Shown here: one piece after another, positions 39,433 through 47,375 of the stretch
How the letters are laid out: the number at the start of each line of letters is the position of its first letter
Position numbering within the stretch: position 1 is the stretch's first letter
Origin: Lichenihabitans psoromatis
GTDB lineage: Bacteria; Pseudomonadota; Alphaproteobacteria; Rhizobiales; Beijerinckiaceae
NCBI RefSeq assembly: GCF_004323635.1
Contig: NZ_CP036515.1
Span: 2,605,501-2,669,500 of the forward strand
DNA length: 64,000 bases
Direction of reading: 5' to 3'
Position numbers and translations under genes: made by a program
The notes under the pieces: generated by a model
What the model was told of the DNA's origin: nothing
What the model saw: only the letters and a program-made list of their open reading frames with translations
Database searches by the model: none

Positions 39433-41385
39433 TCATCCGCTCACCGCGACAAGATGCGGGGTCTCACGACCACTCCGCGCCGTAGAGGGCGCCATGACCT
39501 GGGCGTGGCGGATCGTGCCGACGACGTCGAGACGGAAATCGGGTGCGAGCTCGCCATGCGTCAGCACGGGTAGATCGACGTCGCTGCGATGGAGCAGCGC
39601 GCGAAGGTGGCGACGGAGATCGGCTGACACCAGCATGGCCGGTCGAGCGCGCGACGGGGGACGCTGTGCCGTCATCTGTCGCAACACGGTGAGCAAGCGC
39701 TCGCTCGCGGCCGGGTCGAGAATGAGCTGCAGGCCGACAGGGGTCGCTTGAATGCCGGCGCGGCACGCATCGTCCAATTGCGCTTCGAGCAGCACGACCG
39801 GGAGCACCTTATCGGGGCCGGCGAGTGCAAAGCAGATCTGCCGTCGTAACGCGATCCGGACGTGCTCGGCCAAAACCGCCGTGTTGGTTTCGCGCGGGCC
39901 CCATTCGGCCACCGCTTCCAGCAAGCTCCGCAAATTGGCGATCGAGACCTGCTCATCGAGCAGGCGCCGGAGCACCTCGGCGAGACGCGGCAGGGGCGCG
40001 GCTTTGGTGGCCTCGCGGACAAGGTCGACATAATCGGGTTCGAGGCTCGTCAGGAGCGCTTGGCTCTCCTGAATACCGATGAACTGTCCGGCGACGCGGC
40101 CGAGCGCCGCCCGAACCGCTGGCACCAGATCTTCGAGGTGAGCGAAGTCGCCTTCTCCCGAGGGCAGCCCATCGACCTCCAGCCGCCACGTTGCTGCCGC
40201 CGCTGTATCGTCGAGCATGACCGTGACACGCGGCACGCGGATGCCCAGCACGCGACCGAGATCGAGCCGGGCGAGATCGAGCCGTTCCGTCAGGTCGTCG
40301 CCGGACGCCCGCCACGCGGGGCCGAGCCGAACCGTGAGCGCCGCCGCTTCCGGGCCGGCCCGCTCGGCCGATCCTCGCGCCACCTCGAACTCTCGCGCTT
40401 GCGTTTTCGCTCTGCCGGCCAGTGCCCACCCCGCAGCGCCGAGAAGGATGGCCAAGGTGAGAAAGACGGCAGTCGGAAATCCCGGGACCATCGCGAGGGC
40501 CGCGAGCACAAGCGCCGAAATCTGCAGCGTGCGCGGATGTCCGGTGAGTTGGGACATGATGTCCCGCCCGAGATTGCTGCCCGAATCCGACGTTACCCGG
40601 GTCACGATGACGCCAGCCGTCAAGGAGATCAGCAGCGCCGGGATCTGCGCGATCAGTCCGTCGCCCACGGCCAGCAGCGAATAGGTCTGTACAGCCTGTG
40701 GAAACGACATGCCGCGTTGCAGGCAACCGATCGCCATGCCGCCGATCAGATTGACCACGATGATGACGAGGCTGGCGATGGCGTCGCCTTTGACGAATTT
40801 CATCGCGCCATCCATGGCGCCGTACAGTTGGCTTTCCTTCTCGAGCGTTCGCCGCCGCTGACGCGCATCCTTCTGATCGATATCGCCGTTTTTCAGATCG
40901 GTATCGATACTGATCTGCTTGCCGGGCAGGGCGTCGAGCGTGAAGCGCGCCGCAACCTCGGCGACGCGCTCGCTGCCTTTGGTGATGACCACGAATTGCA
41001 CGATCGTGATGATGAGATAGACCACGAGCCCGACCACGACATTGCCAGCGATCAGAAACTCGCCGAAGGTTCGGATGATCTCGCCCGCGTCTCCCTGGAC
41101 GAGGACCATCCGGCTTGTTGTGATCGACAGCGACAGACGGAATGCGGTCGTGATGAGAATGATCGATGGAAGGGTCGAGAACTCGACTGGCGCCGTAATG
41201 TGGATCGCCACCATCATGAGCAGCAGCGAGAGCCCGATATTGGCCGCGATCAGCACATCCGCCATTGCGGTCGGCACCGGCATGATCATCATGGCCATGG
41301 TCAGCACCAGCAGGGCGACCAGTGCGAGTTCCTGACGCGCTGCGAGGCGAGACAGAAAGCCGTTGAGCCAAGCTGGCATTGCCAT
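39433..41385 (-). CDS. sctV: T3SS export apparatus protein SctV (RhcV/HrcV/FlhA family)
   Basis: 650 aa. Seven to eight N-terminal membrane segments with the conserved PVPTAMADVLIAANIGLSLLLMMV, PSIILITTAFRLSLSITTSRMVL, GSERVAEVAARFTLDALPGKQ and IDQKDARQRRRTLEKESQLYGAMDGAMKFVKGDAIA, followed by GDGLIAQIPALLISLTAG. The C-terminal half is the cytoplasmic ring domain. The ATG at 41385 overlaps the sctD stop (TGATG). Forms the nonameric export gate platform. The plus-strand operon lacks sctV, so this copy completes it, as in rhizobia where rhcV is encoded apart. Confidence 0.95.
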   Translation of the reverse strand: MAMPAWLNGFLSRLAARQELALVALLVLTMAMMIMPVPTAMADVLIAANIGLSLLLMMVAIHITAPVEFSTLPSIILITTAFRLSLSITTSRMVLVQGDAGEIIRTFGEFLIAGNVVVGLVVYLIITIVQFVVITKGSERVAEVAARFTLDALPGKQISIDTDLKNGDIDQKDARQRRRTLEKESQLYGAMDGAMKFVKGDAIASLVIIVVNLIGGMAIGCLQRGMSFPQAVQTYSLLAVGDGLIAQIPALLISLTAGVIVTRVTSDSGSNLGRDIMSQLTGHPRTLQISALVLAALAMVPGFPTAVFLTLAILLGAAGWALAGRAKTQAREFEVARGSAERAGPEAAALTVRLGPAWRASGDDLTERLDLARLDLGRVLGIRVPRVTVMLDDTAAAATWRLEVDGLPSGEGDFAHLEDLVPAVRAALGRVAGQFIGIQESQALLTSLEPDYVDLVREATKAAPLPRLAEVLRRLLDEQVSIANLRSLLEAVAEWGPRETNTAVLAEHVRIALRRQICFALAGPDKVLPVVLLEAQLDDACRAGIQATPVGLQLILDPAASERLLTVLRQMTAQRPPSRARPAMLVSADLRRHLRALLHRSDVDLPVLTHGELAPDFRLDVVGTIRHAQVMAPSTARSGRETPHLVAVSG

Positions 41386-42278
41386 CAGAACCGCACTGCG
41401 GTGATCTGGTCGCCGCGCTTGATCGTGACGCGCGTCGCATCGATGGCGCTGACCACCCAACCGCTCGGCAGGATTGCGCCGATGAAGAGCTTGCCGCCGC
41501 TGCCATCGATCACATAGGGGTTGCGACCCGGCCAGACGGCTTGCACCGTCAACGGCGGCGGATCGGAGGCGACCGAAACCTGATCGACCAAGACGGTTGC
41601 TCCGCCTGCCGCGCCGTCGAACCAACGGCTGGCCTCATGCCATGCGCCGGTCTGTTGCGGCGTTATCTGCCCGCGCGCTTCGATCGAGCCATCGGGTTCG
41701 GCCTTGAGCGTCACGGCCTCGAGACCGGTCGTTGCGAGCTTTTGGCGGAAGGCATCGACCACGGCCGAGACCTCGGGCAGGATGACGGGACGAGCCGCGG
41801 GAATGCTGCCGGTCGACTCCATCGATCGATCGACCGGATGAAGCGCCGGCGCGGCGTTGAGAGAGGCCACCAAGCTCAGCATGCCGGTGCACAGGACGCC
41901 GATGACAAATGCCGGAAAGTGCGTGGCCATAAGCGAGGCCCTTTGGCGCGCCGGTACCGTGAGCGCGCTGCCGTCCATCCGAAACGATACGCCGCCGCTG
42001 CTGAACCGAGCGCCCGGCTGCAGACGCTGGGACCGACCCGCCTGAAGCGTTTTCCGGCCGGAGAGATCGACGGTCGCGTTGGCCGCCTCGATGGTGGTTC
42101 GGCCGTTCTCACAGGTCAGCAAAAAGGCGGTTCCACCCGGCGGCAGGTCGGAGATGACGATGTCGTTGTCGGAGGATGCGCCGATCCGGGTGCATCCATG
42201 GGACAGCGCAGATCGCGCTGTCCCATGGATGCCGCTTTCGACCAGCAGGGCGGCGGACGGGGAGGCTTGGGGAGCCAT
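41385..42278 (-). CDS. sctD: T3SS inner-membrane ring protein SctD-like (YscD/HrpQ/Y4yQ)
   Basis: 297 aa. An N-terminal FHA-like domain (about 10-115: LLVESGIHG, TRIGASSDNDIVISDLPPG, FRMDGSALTV), one membrane segment (FPAFVIGVLCTGMLSLVASL) and a periplasmic part with a BON-like segment (VVDAFRQKLATTGLEAVTLKAEPDGSIEARGQ), ending VSAIDATRVTIKRGDQITAVRF. This is the SctD layout, shorter than most. Start at ATG 42278 after AGAGGGATAACGCC; its stop overlaps sctV. Codons about 16-29 carry a perfect 18-bp inverted repeat. Confidence 0.83.
   Translation of the reverse strand: MAPQASPSAALLVESGIHGTARSALSHGCTRIGASSDNDIVISDLPPGGTAFLLTCENGRTTIEAANATVDLSGRKTLQAGRSQRLQPGARFSSGGVSFRMDGSALTVPARQRASLMATHFPAFVIGVLCTGMLSLVASLNAAPALHPVDRSMESTGSIPAARPVILPEVSAVVDAFRQKLATTGLEAVTLKAEPDGSIEARGQITPQQTGAWHEASRWFDGAAGGATVLVDQVSVASDPPPLTVQAVWPGRNPYVIDGSGGKLFIGAILPSGWVVSAIDATRVTIKRGDQITAVRF
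42192..42232. repeat. Perfect 18-bp inverted repeat inside sctD
   Basis: Arms GCATCCATGGGACAGCGC (42192-42209) and its exact reverse complement (42215-42232), with a 5-nt loop AGATC. It lies about 45-85 nt into the sctD coding sequence, encoding roughly SGIHGTARSALSHGC. It would form a very stable hairpin in the mRNA near the start of translation. Confidence 0.85.
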
Positions 42279-42323
42279 GGCGTTATCCCTCTGGGTCAAG
42301 TCGGCCGCCAGCGCGCGACGGGA

Positions 42324-42347
42324 GAGGGGCCGGTTGGCCGGCCCCTC
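42324..42347. terminator. GC-rich hairpin between small T3SS protein gene and sctD
   Basis: Ten-base perfect stem GAGGGGCCGG / CCGGCCCCTC around a TTGG loop, in the 130-bp gap after the 67-aa gene and before sctD on the minus strand. No T-run follows, so it may attenuate transcription or stabilise the upstream transcript rather than terminate fully. Confidence 0.45.
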
Positions 42348-42408
42348 GGATGGTGTCGATCGGTGGAGCGCCATCCCGCGCGAAGCGCGAGGCGGCGCCC
42401 CAACGAAA

Positions 42409-42612
42409 TCAGCCGATGTTCGGGCGCTGCTGAGCGGCAGTTTCTTCCGCGCCGTCGATCGTCTTGGCGACCGTGATCTTCATGTTGGTCTCGGTCGCCA
42501 GAGCGAACGCGTCGTTCATCTGCTGGATTTCGGCATCGACCGAAGTCGAACCCGACTGAAGTGCGCCCGAGCTATCGGTTGCGCCGTTACCGCCAACGCT
42601 GCTGCCTGCCAT
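42409..42612 (-). CDS. Small T3SS-associated protein, candidate needle/pilus subunit
   Basis: 67 aa with an excellent ribosome site (AGGAGAATCATC). A Gly/Ser/Thr-rich, signal-free N-terminus (MAGSSVGGNGATDSSG) leads into helices (VDAEIQQMNDAFALATETNMKITVAKTIDGAEET). Size, charge and helix content suit a SctF needle or NopA/Hrp-pilin type subunit, and no other needle gene is seen in the window. Located between the secreted-protein candidate and sctD. I cannot match it to a named family; assignment is by context. Confidence 0.55.
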   Translation of the reverse strand: MAGSSVGGNGATDSSGALQSGSTSVDAEIQQMNDAFALATETNMKITVAKTIDGAEETAAQQRPNIG

Positions 42613-42854
42613 GATGATTCTCCTGATGATGGTTCGTAATCGACCCGAACGCGTTCAGGCCAGTGTCGGAGCGCCTCGTTCGAGATCGATCCGTCTTCAA
42701 CGACCGTTTGGTCGTCTCGCCTCCCGGCGGCGGGAACCGTTGGGTTTGGGCCCACCGCGGGAGTATTCGTGGAGCACTGGGGTCGGGCGATGCGGAGCTC
42801 GCGTCGCCGGTCCCCGTGCTGAAGCTTGCAGAACCCTTGCGGTGTCCGAGCGGC

Positions 42855-44345
42855 TTACGCTTGGTTCTGGTCGGTCTGGCTCTTCGAGTAAGTCGCGGCA
42901 GCCTGGTCGTAATCCGCGAAATTCACCTCTGGGCCTTGGCCGTTGGCATGCGCCAGCATCGCGTTGATCTGCGCGCCCGAGATGCCCATGGCCGGGTTAT
43001 AGGAGGTCGGCACCGCTTGGTCGGCGCCTGCGCCGCCCGTCAACCGCACTTCGGGGCCGGTGCCGTTCGAGACGGCCAGCATCTGGTCGACCTCGGTCTG
43101 GCTAATGCCCTCGCCCGGATTGGTCTTTGGGGTGACCGCATATTGCGTCTCACCACCAACACCAGCGCCTTGCGGCTGCAGCAGGGTGATCAACTGCTTG
43201 ATCAGCGACGCTTCGTCGGCCGGCGCGCCGGTCGAGCCGGCGCCAGATGCGGCGGGCGTTTGCTGAAGCAGCGTGATCAATTGCTTGATCAATCCGGCTT
43301 CATCGGCGCTGGACGCCGCCGTTGTGCCGCCCGACGATTTATCGAGCAGGGAGATGAGTTGCTGGATCAGCGACGTGAGATCGTTCTGGCCGCCAACCGG
43401 CGTCGTCGTGACTGGGGACGCCGCGGCGTCGGTCGTCGGCTTGGCCTCTCCAGTAGCGGAGGTCGAGGTCGGCAGTTGCTGCTGAAGCAACGAAATGAGC
43501 TGCTTGATTAGCGACGCGAGATCGGTGCCGCCGGCACTTGCGGGACCGGCGTCGGCCGCCGTTGTCGCCTCCTTCACCGATGGGATCGTCGAAGTGGCGC
43601 CCTTCGGCTCCTCGGCTGCCTGCGGGCCGTTGCCGGTGCCTGCATTATCGGCCATCGCTTTGCTGTATTGATCGATTGCCTTCGTGCCGGCATTTGAGCC
43701 GAATTCTGCATAACCGCCGCCCATGCCGTCGACGGAATTCTCGTAGGTCTTGCTGTTGAGCTGCGACCCCATCGCATTGACTAACGTGTCGAGGCTTCCG
43801 GCATTGCCGACGTGCAGCACCGTATCGCTGACGTCGTTGAAACCCTGTGCGGAACTCGGACCGCCCTGTTGCACGGAACCGGTTTTCACGCTCGCGCTGC
43901 CGTCGTGAAAGCCGGATTGAATGACGGTTTGGTTGTCCTTGGTGACCGCGACCTGATCGATGTAGGACACGCCGTTGACTTCGGCCGTTTGCTTAAACTG
44001 GACCTCGGTGCCGTCGGATAGCTTGATGGTCAGGCCATCATGCTGGAAGTTGGCTCGATCCCCGGCGCTCGTATAGATGTGGGGGTCGCCATAGACTTCG
44101 ACGAAACTGTTGTTGGTTGTGTCGAAGATCTTGACCATGCCGTCATTGGCATTGCCGCCGCTCGTGGGGCTTCTGTAGCTGGTCGACCCAGTGATGATGT
44201 AGCGACCGGTATCGATTTCGTTGCCATGGACCTGCAGTCCGGCCGAGGCCGCGACATTGAAATCTGCGGCATGCGATGTCGTGTCGGCTCCCGGCATGGA
44301 AGAATTACCTCCGCCAGGCAAAGTCGATCCCACAGTATTTGCCAT
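42855..44345 (-). CDS. Predicted T3SS-secreted protein: self-cleaving MIIA/DUF1521 (NopE-like) domain plus harpin-like repeats
   Basis: 496 aa, no signal peptide, Gly/Ser/Thr-rich. Residues about 40-200 resemble the metal-ion-inducible autocleavage domain of rhizobial NopE1: FVEVYGDPHIYTSAGD, where cleavage would fall between Asp87 and Pro88 of GDPH, then a beta-rich region (DGLTIKLSDGTEVQF). Four repeats of (D/E)xxLIKQLI(S/T)LLQ follow at about 285, 332, 358 and 387, spaced by Ala/Gly/Thr linkers. Two C-terminal repeats GISxxxxxxMLAxxNGxGPEV are at about 423 and 464. Leu-rich LLQ heptads and GIS motifs recall Hpa1-type harpins. Start ATG 44345 after TGGAGAACC. Confidence 0.75.
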   Translation of the reverse strand: MANTVGSTLPGGGNSSMPGADTTSHAADFNVAASAGLQVHGNEIDTGRYIITGSTSYRSPTSGGNANDGMVKIFDTTNNSFVEVYGDPHIYTSAGDRANFQHDGLTIKLSDGTEVQFKQTAEVNGVSYIDQVAVTKDNQTVIQSGFHDGSASVKTGSVQQGGPSSAQGFNDVSDTVLHVGNAGSLDTLVNAMGSQLNSKTYENSVDGMGGGYAEFGSNAGTKAIDQYSKAMADNAGTGNGPQAAEEPKGATSTIPSVKEATTAADAGPASAGGTDLASLIKQLISLLQQQLPTSTSATGEAKPTTDAAASPVTTTPVGGQNDLTSLIQQLISLLDKSSGGTTAASSADEAGLIKQLITLLQQTPAASGAGSTGAPADEASLIKQLITLLQPQGAGVGGETQYAVTPKTNPGEGISQTEVDQMLAVSNGTGPEVRLTGGAGADQAVPTSYNPAMGISGAQINAMLAHANGQGPEVNFADYDQAAATYSKSQTDQNQA

Positions 44346-44544
44346 CTTGGTTCTCCAGAGACGTCGAAAAGGTCGATCACGCCGGCAATCTGGCGCGGAA
44401 ACATGGGTCGGTCGGCTTCAACAAACCGGCTCGGCTTTAAGCGGCGAGGCCATCGTTCTGCCTTGGACGCGTCGTCGCGACGCAATCTTCGATCGATGAC
44501 TGCGGTTGCAATCCAAGCAAGCAGAGCGTGTTCGGTGCAATGGT

Positions 44545-44742
44545 CTAGCCCGGTGCGTCGGGATTGCTCGTATTATCATTGATGGCTTCGGTAATGTCCG
44601 CCTGCGTACTCTGTAGGACAGTGCCCATGAATTTCACGACGCCTTCGGCGAATGCTTGTTGCATATCCGCCGTTGCTTGATCGCTGCCCGGATCCGTTGC
44701 CGCCGCGCTCGTCGATTGTCCGACTGGGGTAACGCCCGTCAT
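44545..44742 (-). CDS. Second small T3SS-associated protein
   Basis: 65 aa with a strong ribosome site (AAGGGAGTTTTAC). Thr/Ser/Ala-rich N-terminus (TPVGQSTSAAATD), then one amphipathic helix (MQQAFAEGVVKFMGTVLQSTQADITEAI) and a short polar tail. No signal peptide. In size and layout it resembles the 67-aa protein on the other side of the secreted-protein gene. Could be a needle/pilus subunit, a small secreted protein or a minor pilin. No named family recognised. Confidence 0.55.
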   Translation of the reverse strand: MTGVTPVGQSTSAAATDPGSDQATADMQQAFAEGVVKFMGTVLQSTQADITEAINDNTSNPDAPG

Positions 44743-45229
44743 GTAAAACTCCCTTGTGGTGCGGGTTTAAGAGCCCGACACAGGTATGGTTGACGCCAGC
44801 TCATGCGACGACGCTGCCGACAAAGCTTTGAAGCTCAGCGACCTGCAGTGTGACCAGACATGCAACAACTCGTCAGTTCCTCAGCGCCGACTTAATTCGG
44901 CGAGTGGGATGCGCAGAAACGAAGCGGCGCCGCCGCTTTTCGATCGTAAGTCTGATGCGCAGCGAGGTGACCGCGCGCTCACACAATGTTTTTTTTTAAT
45001 ATTTGTTCCCGCATAAGGTTGAACAAATTCAAAAAAAACAACTAAGCCGTAAGTTAGTCGCCGCATAAAGTGATACAAATTTACAAATCGCTAGTCAATT
45101 AACATCACCAAAAAATTCAGGGCGAATTTGTTTTGCCCGATTATTTGTGATATACTTATGACAACGAAGCGTAAAGCTTGTGACAGATCGACGAAGTTCT
45201 TTGTCCTGACGATCACCACCTGCGTCGCG
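44743..45229. promoter_or_regulatory. 487-bp intergenic region containing an AT-rich stretch
   Basis: Holds no convincing gene. From about 44985 to 45175 the DNA is strikingly AT-rich (runs of T and A, TTTAATATTTG, CAAATTTACAAATC) compared with its GC-rich surroundings. It lies upstream of the 65-aa gene and just beyond the stop of the SctC N-domain gene. A sigma-70-like promoter on the minus strand and one TGTCATAA octamer (45156-45163, minus strand) lie inside. The AT content suggests a promoter zone bound by a silencer or activator. Confidence 0.6.
45070..45098 (-). promoter_or_regulatory. Candidate sigma-70-type promoter
   Basis: Reading on the minus strand: -35 TTGACT (45093-45098), 17-nt spacer, -10 TATCAC (45070-45075). 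It is directed towards the 65-aa gene and the secreted-protein gene, with a long leader of about 320 nt. Confidence 0.35.
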
Positions 45230-45832
45230 CTAGGGGAACTGGACGCGACTGGTCGATGTTCCGCGAAAGACCACGAGCGTGTCGCTCGAAGCAGGGCTGT
45301 GTTTTGGCTCTTTATCGGCCGCAACCGCTGTCGCAGCCTGTTGAACCATTGCAAGATATCGGGGAGGTCCTGATACCACCACGATGTTGGTCCCGGGCCC
45401 CGGTCGAAGCCCGTAGCGCAGATCGAGAAGTCCTGCTCCCGAAAGCGCAGAATAGAGCTTCTTGTAACCGGCTCCCTCGACTGTGAGCAATTGAGTCTGG
45501 GCTTCAGACGCTGCGCTGATCGAGATGACTGCGCCATCGTAATACCAATCGAGACCAAATTCCTGGGTTAGACGATTGAGAAACTCTCGCGGCGGGAGGC
45601 TGGGCATCCGCCCATGCACCCGCCCCTGAACCGCAGCCGACAGCACCACCCGAAGACCGGTATTGGTACCAAATTGCTCGAGAACTGTTCTGAGATCCTG
45701 ATCCACTACCACGTAATTATAGGCCGCAGGCGGCCAAGCAGGTTCTGCCGCCAAAAGTGTATCGGACATCGCCACGACGAATGAGGTGATCATGCCAGAT
45801 ATCGCGAGACCGATCGTCACCGCTCGCCGCAC
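45230..45832 (-). CDS. T3SS secretin N-terminal-domain protein (SctC N0/N1 only; RhcC1/NolW-like)
   Basis: 200 aa: signal peptide (AVTIGLAISGMITSFVVAM...LLA-AEP), then the secretin N0 domain (YNYVVVDQDLRTVLEQFGTNTGLRVVLSAAVQGRVHGRMPSLPPREFLNRLTQEFGLDWYYDG in order) and an N1-like segment (GAGLLDLRYGLRPGPGTNIVVVSGPPRYL), ending at a clean stop. No secretin barrel domain is present. This matches rhizobia, where SctC is split and the short part is RhcC1/NolW. It is divergent from sctI, the same arrangement as nolW and nolB. Confidence 0.82.
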   Translation of the reverse strand: MRRAVTIGLAISGMITSFVVAMSDTLLAAEPAWPPAAYNYVVVDQDLRTVLEQFGTNTGLRVVLSAAVQGRVHGRMPSLPPREFLNRLTQEFGLDWYYDGAVISISAASEAQTQLLTVEGAGYKKLYSALSGAGLLDLRYGLRPGPGTNIVVVSGPPRYLAMVQQAATAVAADKEPKHSPASSDTLVVFRGTSTSRVQFP

Positions 45833-46161
45833 GATTCGATGCTCCAGGGTTACGAACAGTTAACGTTCGACCACATATCTCCAATGCGATCAAGTCTAAA
45901 ACGATGATGAGTCGAGATGCGCTCGATCTCTGATGAAAATGATAGTCACTTCGATGTCATAAAAGTGATAAAAACGCATTTGTAAGAAGATCGATGATAC
46001 AAGATGTCGCCTTTGCTATTGGATTTGAGCCAACTCACTTGCCGTCTGAGCGTCTGCACGATAGGTATGCTCACGGTCACTCGCATTCAACGCGTGAACG
46101 GCGGGCCGCAGCGAGGGCCGGCGGCCGTCACGCGAGCTTTCCGACCAAGCGGAGCACCATC
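45833..46161. promoter_or_regulatory. 329-bp divergent T3SS promoter region
   Basis: Separates the SctC N-domain gene (minus) from sctI (plus). It is AT-rich in the middle (about 45895-45990). Features: TCACTT-N11-AAGTGA inverted repeat (45946-45968) and, within it, TGTCATAA (45954-45961), an octamer that recurs upstream of the cpaC-like gene and in the 45.1-kb region. No gene is supported here; I could not identify a clear tts box or HrpL box by eye. Confidence 0.5.
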
Positions 46162-46623
46162 ATGATTGAGGCTATCGCCGCGGTGCAGCAGCTTGCGGCC
46201 GCCAAAGACCCCGTTCCTGCGGGTGTGCAAAGCGTCGATGTTTCGTCCCAGGCGGTGCAGCGGCCCAATGCAACCGAGGCTGCAGACTTTGCCGAGGCGG
46301 CTGGTCGAACGGCGCACGAGGTCCCGGCTGCAGCGCCATCCTCGACCGACAGTCTCGCAACCCGCCTTGCACATCAGGCCGATGCCATGGCGAGCCGCCT
46401 GAAGATTCCGGAAGGGTTTGGTCAGGCCGCTAAAACCACGCAGCCTGAAGCTCCTGTCGCAGCGAACGACAGCATGCATACGCCCGGCTTCGACAAAGAG
46501 AACATGACCGCGGCCGTCTCACAGATGGAGCGCGCCTACATGTTCGCGATCGAGACCACCATGGCGAGCCGCGGCTCGACCGAATCGACCAAGATCTTCA
46601 ATACGCTTCTCAAGGGGCAGTGA
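46162..46623 (+). CDS. sctI: T3SS inner rod protein SctI-like (NolB position)
   Basis: 153 aa. Ala/Val/Pro-rich first 110 residues, then a C-terminal amphipathic helix region MTAAVSQMERAYMFAIETTMASRGSTES leading to the terminal TLLKGQ, characteristic of the YscI/HrpB/NolB inner-rod family. ATG 46162 follows GCGGAGCACC; the frame is open upstream without homology. First gene of the export operon; its stop overlaps the sctJ start (TGATG). Confidence 0.82.
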   Translation: MIEAIAAVQQLAAAKDPVPAGVQSVDVSSQAVQRPNATEAADFAEAAGRTAHEVPAAAPSSTDSLATRLAHQADAMASRLKIPEGFGQAAKTTQPEAPVAANDSMHTPGFDKENMTAAVSQMERAYMFAIETTMASRGSTESTKIFNTLLKGQ

Positions 46624-47375
46624 TGATCTGCGCGCGGGCGACCGCGAAAGGCGGCGCGGCCCTGGTTCTCATGCTGCTTCTCTCCGCCTGCCAGACGGAG
46701 CTTTACACCGCCGTCCCCGAGCAGGAGGCGAACGAGATGTTGGCGTTGCTGCTGCGAGGCGGCGTGAGTGCCTCGAAAGTGCAGGCGAAAGATGGGTCGG
46801 ACACGCTGATGGTCGAGCAGACCCAGTTCGCTGCGGCGGTCGATATGCTGCATACCGGCGGCTACCCCCGCGCGAAGTTCAGCACCATCAACGATGTGTT
46901 CCAGCCCAGCGGATTGATCGCGTCCCCGGTGCAGGAGCAGGCGCGTTTCATCTGGGCTCTGGGCCAGGAATTATCCCGCACGGTTTCGCAGATCGATGGA
47001 GTGTTGACCGCACGGGTTCAGGTGGTGCTGCCAGACAATGATTTGCTGAAGCGAGAGCCCACGCCATCCTCTGCGTCGGTTTTCATCCGCTACGATGAAG
47101 CAAGCCGCGTCGCGAGCCTCGTGTCGCAGATCAAGATGCTGGTGGCCAATAGCGTGCAGGGGCTCAACTACGACAAGGTCTCGGTCGTGCTCGTGCCTGT
47201 TCCGCACGTCGATCTGCCGGTGCGATTGGCGACCCCGACGCCCGATTGGCAAGGGCCGGCGCTGATCGGCGGTAGTGTGGTCGCCGTTCTGGTTGCGTCT
47301 CTTCTGCTCTTCCGCCGCCGCCTTCTCGCGTTGCTCGCCACCACCAAGCCGCCGCTGCCGGACCCGGCCGAATGA
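46623..47375 (+). CDS. sctJ: T3SS inner-membrane ring lipoprotein SctJ (NolT/RhcJ/YscJ)
   Basis: 250 aa: signal peptide with lipobox LLSACQ, then ELYTAVPEQEANEMLALLLRGGV, the YscJ/FliF ring-building motif SRTVSQIDGVLTARVQVVLP, SASVFIRYDEAS and IKMLVANSVQGLNYDKVSVVLVP, and a C-terminal membrane helix (ALIGGSVVAVLVASLLLF). Overlaps sctK by 4 bp. Forms the periplasmic face of the basal body. Confidence 0.95.
   Translation: MICARATAKGGAALVLMLLLSACQTELYTAVPEQEANEMLALLLRGGVSASKVQAKDGSDTLMVEQTQFAAAVDMLHTGGYPRAKFSTINDVFQPSGLIASPVQEQARFIWALGQELSRTVSQIDGVLTARVQVVLPDNDLLKREPTPSSASVFIRYDEASRVASLVSQIKMLVANSVQGLNYDKVSVVLVPVPHVDLPVRLATPTPDWQGPALIGGSVVAVLVASLLLFRRRLLALLATTKPPLPDPAE

Noticed and set aside
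44881..45078. 65-codon minus-strand frame in the AT-rich region
   Set aside because: No ribosome site or family motif, composition follows the AT-rich promoter DNA, and it overlaps a candidate promoter.
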